Shown here one piece after another: positions 58,573-64,000 of a stretch of 64,000 nucleotides of DNA. A program made the position numbers and the translations under genes. A model generated the notes under the pieces. The model did no database searches, had not been told where the DNA came from, and was given only the letters and a program-made list of their open reading frames with translations. The stretch's first letter is position 1. Every line of letters begins with the position of its first letter. The DNA lies in the NCBI GenBank assembly GCA_963728155.1, contig CAVSJF010000006.1:744001-808000 (forward strand), read 5' to 3'. This DNA is from JACVRW01 sp963728155 (lineage in GTDB: Bacteria > Actinomycetota > Thermoleophilia > Solirubrobacterales > Thermoleophilaceae).

Positions 58573-59692
58573 ATGAATCAGTCGAGCCGAGACGTAGTGG
58601 TCGCGATCACCGGGATGGCGGAAGTGGGCGCGCGTGAGCACGAGAGCCTCGAGACCATGATCTTCGCGAGCACGCGCGCGGCTCTCGAGGAAGCGGGCCT
58701 CGATCGCAGAGATCTCGACGGCGTGGTGCTCGCCGGATCCGACCAGACCGACGGTCGGGCGATCACGTCCATGCTCACCTCCGGCCCGGCGGGGGCCTAC
58801 CTCAACGACGAGATCAACGTGGCCAGCTCGCCGGGGCACGCGCTCGCGCTCGGCTACATGCAGATCCTCTCCGGCACGCACCGCCGGCTGCTGGTGAGCT
58901 CGTGGGGCAAGAGCTCGGACACCTCGGGGAGCGTGCAGGCGGCCGAGCGTCTCTCAGCCGACCCCTTCTACGAGCGCGACGGGGGTCTCAGTGCGATCGC
59001 CGCTGCGGCCATGCAGGCCCAACAGCACCGGTCGCGCGCAGCCAATCCACTCCAGGCCACGGCGTCGGCGGCCCGAGTCGCGGCGAGGAATCACGGCGAC
59101 GTCGACGAGGCCTCGGTGATGGCCTCGGACATGGTCGCCGCCCCGTTGCGATCGCTCGAGATCCCCCCGGAGATCGACGGCTCCTTCTCCATCGTCCTGG
59201 AGGGCACGGACCGGCCGGACGCCGCCCTCGTCCTCGCCGGGGTCGGCTGGTGCAGCGATTCGGGCCGCGTGGCCGAGCGGGACCTGGTGGCGCTGCCGCA
59301 TCTCGGGCGGGCCGCGCGGGACGCCTACCGGCGCGCGGGCGTCGGAGCGCCCGCCCGCGAGATCGGCTCCTGGCACCTGCACGACTACACGCCCGACGCG
59401 GAGATCCTCGCCTACGCCCCGCTCGGGGTCTGCGCGCGCGGCGAAGAGGCCGAGCTGGTCCTGTCGGGCGCAACCGAGGCGGACGGCCCGGTGCCGGTGA
59501 ACCCGGACGGGGGATCGGTCCGCGGCGAGGCCCCGTTCGGAGGGCCGCTGCGCAAGGTCCTCGAAGCGGTGCGCCAGGTTCGTGGCACCGCCCGGCCGGC
59601 CGGTCCCCGGCGCCCAGCGCGCGCTGGCGCACATGACCACCGGCTTCGCGGGCCAGTTCCAGACCGTCGCCGTGGTCGAGCGGGTGGCTTGA
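58573..59692 (+). CDS. Thiolase-like (SCP2 type) protein 1 lacking the active-site Cys, frameshifted
   Basis: Thiolase-fold protein of about 373 residues. The segment where thiolases carry the acylated Cys reads NVASSPGHALALGYMQI (residues 82-98), with Ser or Ala and no Cys. C-terminal motifs are HLHDYTPDAEI and GQFQTVAVVERVA. The frame shifts near 59590: the repaired frame gives VPGAQRALAHMTTG and stops at 59690-59692, overlapping the next ATG by one base. Cysteine-less thiolase homologues paired with DUF35 proteins include aldol-lyases such as Ltp2-ChsH2 of steroid side-chain degradation. Reaction here unknown. Confidence 0.72.
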
Positions 59693-60898
59693 TGGGGCTC
59701 GGGCAACAACCGCGCGCGGTGGCGGCCATCGGTGTGGGCCAGACCCCCTTCGGCCCCACCCGCGAGGCGGCCACCTACGTCGAGATGCTCCAGCGCGCGG
59801 CGAGCGAGGCCCTGATCGAGGCGAACCTCACCGTCGAGGACATCGATGCGGTCGTCCTGGCGCTCGCGCCGGAATCGCTGATGGGCGTGAACCACGCCGA
59901 GCGCTGGTGCATCGACTACATCGGCGGCCGCATGAAGCCGGTGATGCGCATCCAGACCGGCGGCGCCACCGGGCTCTCGGCGATTCAGGCCGGCTACCAG
60001 CACGTCGCGTCCGGCCTCTACGAGCGGGTGCTCGTGGTCGGCGCGGACCGCGTCCGCGAGAGTGGCGACGCCCAGAAGATCTTCAACAAGATCTGGGACC
60101 CCTTCTACGAGCGCGATCTCCCCTTCACCACCATCACGATGATCGCGATGTCGGCCGTGCGCTACATGCACAACTACGGGATGACCGAGCGCCAGATGGC
60201 GCGCGTCGCGCAGAAGGCCCACCACAACGGGGCGCTCAACCCCAACGCGCACATCCGCCGCGAGGTGACCATCGAGGAGGTCCTCGAGTCGCGCTACCTC
60301 TCCTGGCCTCTGAAGCTGCTCGACTCCTGCCCCCAGTCGGCCGGCGGCTGCGCGGTCGTGCTCGCCTCGGCGGACGCCGTGGATCGCTCGGAACACCCGC
60401 CGGCCTGGATCACCGGGCTCTCGATGGCGGGCGAGACCTACTACATCGGCGACCGCCTGGAGACCTCCGAGCGCGGCTACGACTACGGGGACGCCGAAGC
60501 GCTCGCCGTGGCCGCCGAGCGCGCCTACGCGATGGCCGGGATCACCGATCCCCGCGCCCAGATCGACGCGGTCGAGACCTACGCCTCCTTCTCCCCCGTC
60601 GAGATCCACAACGTCGAGGCGCTCGGCCTGGCCGACCTCGGCACCGCGGGGCCGCTGTTCGAGGAGGGCTTCTTCGACCTCGACGGCGAGATACCCGCTC
60701 AACCCCTCCGGCGGCGTGATCTGCACCAACCCGATCAGCGTCACGGCGATGGTCCGCCTCGTCGAGGCCGTGCTGCAGGTCCAGGGCCGGGCCGGCGCCC
60801 ATCAGGTGCCGGACGCCAACACCGTCGTCGCCACCGGCGCCGGCGGGTCGCACCAGTTCTTCAACGTCGCCGTCGTCACCTCGGAGCAGCCCACATGA
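59692..60898 (+). CDS. Thiolase-like (SCP2 type) protein 2 lacking the active-site Cys, frameshifted
   Basis: Second thiolase-fold protein, about 400 residues. The usual Cys position lies in RIQTGGATGLSAIQAGY (residues 87-103) and holds Gly. Further family parts: VGADRVRESGDAQKIF, AQKAHHNGALNP, DAVETYASFSPVEIHNVEALG and the C-terminal NPSGGVICTNPI...GAGGSHQFFNVAVV. The last 65 residues are in another frame, with the shift near 60695. The stop at 60898 overlaps the DUF35 start (ATGA). The HN/ HQFF segments may supply catalytic residues of a lyase or condensing enzyme working with protein 1 and DUF35. Confidence 0.74.
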
Positions 60899-61375
60899 GC
60901 CAAACCACGCCCCTCAGAGCCGCTGGATCGTCGAGCAGCGCTGGGACCTGACCTACACGCACACCGCCGACCCGGTCACCGCGCACTTCCTGCGCACGCT
61001 GCGCGACGAGGGCAAGGCTGCTCGGCATCCGCTGCCCGGTCTGCCGAGCGCGTGCTGGCGCCGCCGCGGCCGATCTGCGACCGCGACTTCTGCGAGACCG
61101 AGGAGTGGGTCGAGCTCGGTACCGACGGGAACGCTCGAGCTGTTCACGATCATGCACCTGGCCGATCCAGGGCCTGCCCGAGCCGCCCTACGTGCTCGCC
61201 TACGTGAAGCCCGACGGCGCCGACACCGCGATCGGCGGGTTCCTCGAGGGCGTCGACCTGTCCTCGAACGAGGCCGCGCTCGAAAGTCTCGTGGTCGGGC
61301 ACCCAGGTTGAGATCGTGCTGCGCGACGAGCGGCAGGGCCGCATCACCGACCTGTACTTCCGTCTCGCCGGGTGA
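60895..61375 (+). CDS. DUF35 zinc-ribbon/OB-fold protein, partner of thiolase-like proteins, multiple frameshifts
   Basis: Small acyl-CoA-binding partner protein made of a rubredoxin-like zinc ribbon and an OB fold. Reassembling short frame pieces gives an N-terminal helix (WDLTYTHTADPVTAHFLRTL), a zinc ribbon with CPVC and CDRDFC, the OB part (LPEPPYVLAYVKPDGADT; FLEGVDLSS) and the tail VEIVLRDERQGRITDLYFRLAG ending at 61375. At least four one-base shifts are needed, so the protein is a reconstruction of about 155 residues. Its place after two thiolase-like genes is the standard arrangement for this family. Confidence 0.65.
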
Positions 61376-61387
61376 CACCTCTGCACA

Positions 61388-63002
61388 GTGAGCGCCGAGC
61401 GTCCCTTCAGCCGGCACCTGGCGGAGCTCATCGCCGAGATCAGCCGAGCGTACGCCGGACGCGCTGGCGGTCGCCGATCGGCGAGCTCTCGCTCACCTAC
61501 GCGGAGCTCGACGCGCGCGCGGGGCGCTTCGCGCACGGGCTGCGCGATCTCGGCGTCGCTCGAGGGGGGACCGTCGGCCTGCTGTGCACGAACCGGTGGG
61601 AGTGGCTGGCCGCCGCGCTCGGCGACACAGCGCCTCGGGGCGCGGGTCGCCGCCTTCAACACGTTCGCCAAGGCCTGGGATCTCGAGTACATGCTCGCCC
61701 ACTCCGAGACCGAGGTGCTCGTCTGCGTCGACCGCTTCCGTTCCCGCGACTATCGCGAGACGCTCGCGGAGCTCGTACCCGAGCTGACCGAGCGCGACTG
61801 GCGCTCGGGCCGCTTCCCTCACCTGCGCCACGTCGTCGTGATCGGGGAAGCGCCGGCGCAGCTGCCGGGGGTTCGAGCTCTGGCCGATGTGGTGGACGTC
61901 TCCGACCATTCGCCCGGCGCGCCGCCGGTGTCCGCGGCAGACGACGCCTTCGTGCTCTACACCTCGGGGTCGAGCGCGCGGCCCAAGGCGGTGCCGCTGC
62001 AGCACTACGCGGCGATCGAGAACGGCTTCCAGATCGGAGAGCGGATGGGACTCGAGGCCGCGGACCGCGTCTTCGTCTCGGTTCCGCTCTTCTGGGCCTA
62101 CGGCGCGGTCAACGCGCTGCCGGCGACGCTCACCCACGGCGCCGCCCTCGTGCTCCAGGAGGCCTTCGAGCCGAGCGGCGCGCTCGACGCTGATCGAGCA
62201 GCACCGCTGTACCGCCATCTACACCCTGCCCAACATGACCGCCGCGCTGCTGGGCGCCGGCTCCTTCGCTCCGGCGCGCGTGGCCTCGCTGCGCACCGGC
62301 CTGACCCTCGGCACGGAAGCTGAGCTGAGGCGCTGCCTCGACGAGCTCGGGGTGGGCGGGATCTGCAACATCTACGGTGGCACCGAGACCTACGGCAACT
62401 GCTGCGTGACTCCCACGGAGTGGCCGGCGGAGCGCCGCGTGGCCAGTCAGGGGCCGCCCCTGCCCGGCGTGCGGCTGCGGATCGCCGATCAGCAGACCGG
62501 CGAGTTGCTCGGCCCGGGTGCCGTGGGCGAGATCGAGGTGACCGGCTACCTGGCGCGCGGCTATCTCGGCGACACGACGGGAGCGAGTGCCGCCTTCGGC
62601 GCGGACGGCTGGTTTCGCACCGGGGACCTCGGCTTCCTGGACGAGGACGGCGCTCTGCACTTCAGCTCCCGGGCAACCGAGATGATCAAGACCGGAGGGA
62701 TCAACGTCGCACCACGCGAGGTCGAGGAGTTCCTGGCGCTGCACCCAGCAGTTCGCAACACAGCGGTCGTCGGCGTGCCCGACGAGCGCCTCTCCGAGGT
62801 CGTGGTCGCGTTCGTCGTGGCGCGTGACGGCGAGATGGTGTCGGAGGCGGAGCTGCGGACCTTCTGCTCCGAGCGGATCGCCGGGTACAAGGTGCCCGCC
62901 CGCGTCCACCTGGTCGAGGAGCTGCCCGCCACGGACACCGGCAAACTGGCGCGGCGGCGCCTCGTCGAGCTCGACCAAGCGGCGACCGGGAGCGTGGCAT
63001 GA
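61388..63002 (+). CDS. AMP-forming acyl-CoA ligase, three frameshifts
   Basis: Adenylate-forming ligase of about 535 residues. Pieces in order: MSAERPFSRHLAELIAEIS from GTG 61388; then GELSLTYAELDARAGRFAHGL; then FVLYTSGSSARPKAVPLQH (nucleotide loop) and VPLFWAYGAVNALPAT; then IYGGTETYGN, WFRTGDLGFLDEDGALHFSSRATEMIKTGGINVAPREVEEF and the C-terminal Lys in LPATDTGKLARR. Shifts lie near 61465, 61640 and 62185. The stop overlaps the aldehyde dehydrogenase start (ATGA). Substrate unknown; likely the acid formed by an aldehyde dehydrogenase of this operon. Confidence 0.78.
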
Positions 63003-64000
63003 GCTCGGCCGTGGACACGGTGCCCGAGGCGTTCGTCGGCGGACGGCGGATGGCCCTCGACGATGCTGCCGCCACGATGGAGGCGGCGGTGGCCGGGGTG
63101 GTGGCGGCGCAGCCGGTCGTGCGCGGTCTGTCGAGCGCCGATCGAGCGGCGATCCTCGACCGCATGGCCGCACTGCTGCGCGAGGACATCGAGCAGCTGG
63201 CCGACGAGCTCGTGGCCGAGGCCGGCTTCCTGACCCGGCGCGACATGGTGCTGGAGGTCGAGCGTGCGATCGACGTGTGCACGCTCACCGCCGCGGCCAC
63301 GCGGGAAGGGTTCGACGAGATCGTGAACCTCGAGGCCTCGCCCCGCGGGCGCGACACCCTCGCCATCGTGCGGCGGGTGCCCCACGGTCCACTGCTCGCC
63401 ATCACCGCCTTCAACGGACCGATCCTGATCGCCACGAACAAGATCGCGGGAGCGATCGCCGCCGGCACGGGAGTGGTTCTCAAGCCGTCTCCCCGGGTAC
63501 CGCGGGCGGCCGTGGCGTTCGCGGAGCTCGTGGTCGCGGCCGGGCTGGCCGGCGGATGCCCTCGCCGTGCTGCCCGTGGGCAACGAGGAGACGATGGGTC
63601 TGGTGGCCGATCCGCGCCTGCCCGCCATCAGTTTCACGGGCGGCGACGTCGGCTGGGCTATCAAGGAGGCGGCGCCGCGCAAGCACGTCCACCTCGAGCT
63701 GGGCGGAGTCGGCGCGGTCCTGGTGGCGCCCGACGCCGACCTCGACGAGGTGGCCGAGCAGTGCGTGATCGGCGGTTTCGTTCGTTCGGGGCAAGCGTGC
63801 CTGTCGGTGCAGCGCATCTACGCACACGCCGACGTGCACGATGACCTCGTCGAGCGCCTCGCCGTCCGCGTCGCCGCGCTGGCCACCGGCGACCCGCGCT
63901 CACCGGACACCCAGGTCGGCCCGCTGGTGGACGACAGGGCGGCCGGGCGAGTCCAGGAGATGGTCGACGAGGCGGTACGCGACGGCGCGCGCCTGGTGTG
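62999..64000 (+). CDS. Aldehyde dehydrogenase, frameshifted and cut by window end
   Basis: Second aldehyde dehydrogenase of the operon, truncated at the right edge. N-terminal part has RRVPHGPLLAITAFNGPILIATNKIAGAIAAGT and KPSPRVP. After a shift near 63555 come LPVGNEETMGLVADPRLPAISFTGGD (cofactor loop), catalytic Glu in LELGGVGAVLV and Cys in RSGQACLSVQR. The FNGP segment replaces the usual N-x-P of hydrolytic enzymes in the same pattern, so the class is normal. It may oxidise the aldehyde released by the thiolase-like/DUF35 complex encoded just before; that is inference. Confidence 0.8.

Noticed and set aside
61388..63002. Pseudogene call for the frameshifted ligase and neighbours
   Set aside because: All catalytic motifs are intact and shifts are clustered regionally across unrelated genes, so sequence error is more likely than decay.

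Overview
The window is very GC-rich, with GC-ending codons, many GTG starts and dense gene packing. The gene types (CUT2 sugar importer with long acidic lipoprotein linker, F420/flavin LLM oxidoreductases, APH-like CoA-metabolism kinases, acyl-CoA mutase, LtrA, GAF/NarL-type kinases) point to a soil-type actinobacterium, plausibly Thermoleophilia/Solirubrobacterales. That placement is inference: there is no rRNA or universal marker gene here. I see no tRNA, rRNA, CRISPR array, transposase or phage gene. The content is chromosomal catabolism of fatty-acid-like, terpenoid-like and hydroxylated acids, carbon storage and signalling.

Layout. 0-6.3 kb: mixed housekeeping (aromatic amino acid hydroxylase, esterase, ureohydrolase, a secreted membrane-anchored protein, RsbW-like ATPase, LtrA, NTF2-like protein), riddled with apparent frameshifts. 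6.5-9.6 kb: acyl-CoA mutase large subunit, 3-hydroxyacyl-CoA dehydrogenase, MarR regulator. 9.7-18.7 kb: a CUT2 ABC importer whose ATPase gene is separated from its binding protein and permease by dodecin and a polyhydroxyalkanoate (PHA) block (PhaB-like reductase, PHA synthase, two different intracellular depolymerases). 18.9-25.1 kb: catabolic operon 1 (acyl-CoA ligase, enoyl-CoA hydratase, lipocalin-like protein, small helical protein, APH-type kinase, LLM oxidoreductase). 25.1-32 kb: a terpene/leucine-type acyl-CoA carboxylase operon (AtuA-like, biotin carboxylase, biotin carrier, carboxyltransferase, hydratase) with a divergent TetR regulator and a clear TetR-like operator. 32-36.7 kb: two GAF-domain NarL-family histidine kinases facing each other and one response regulator. 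36.8-53 kb: catabolic operon 2, running leftward from an ACAD10/11-type acyl-CoA dehydrogenase through hydratase, LLM oxidoreductase, small helical protein, quinone oxidoreductase, APH-type kinase and acyl-CoA ligase to hydantoinase/oxoprolinase A and B, preceded by a histidine phosphatase, two lipocalin-like proteins and another ligase. 53-64 kb: an XRE-cupin regulator followed by a rightward operon with mostly 4-nt start/stop overlaps (aldehyde dehydrogenase, SDR, two cyclase-family hydrolases, CoA transferase, two thiolase-like proteins without the usual cysteine, DUF35 protein, acyl-CoA ligase, aldehyde dehydrogenase cut by the window end).

The most interesting result is that operons 1 and 2 are two versions of one module. 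Both hold an acyl-CoA ligase, an enoyl-CoA hydratase, an LLM oxidoreductase, an APH-type kinase, the same unnamed small protein starting MFNPL, and a protein with a (D/R)(H/R)(S/T)WG(V/P)R motif close by. They also share an exact palindromic 11-mer in their upstream regions. With the ACAD10/11-type dehydrogenase this resembles a split bacterial form of the kinase/dehydrogenase route for 4-hydroxyacyl-CoA (LvaABC of Pseudomonas; ACAD10/11 of animals), in which the hydroxyl is phosphorylated and then eliminated. A second notable point is the kinase pair: one has a damaged H-box but an intact ATP-binding site, the other the reverse, which suggests they work as a heteromeric pair.

Frameshifts cluster at both ends of the window (0-6 kb and 59.5-63.6 kb) and are rare between. 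This looks more like uneven sequence quality than gene decay; spans and products given for those genes assume the frames can be rejoined.
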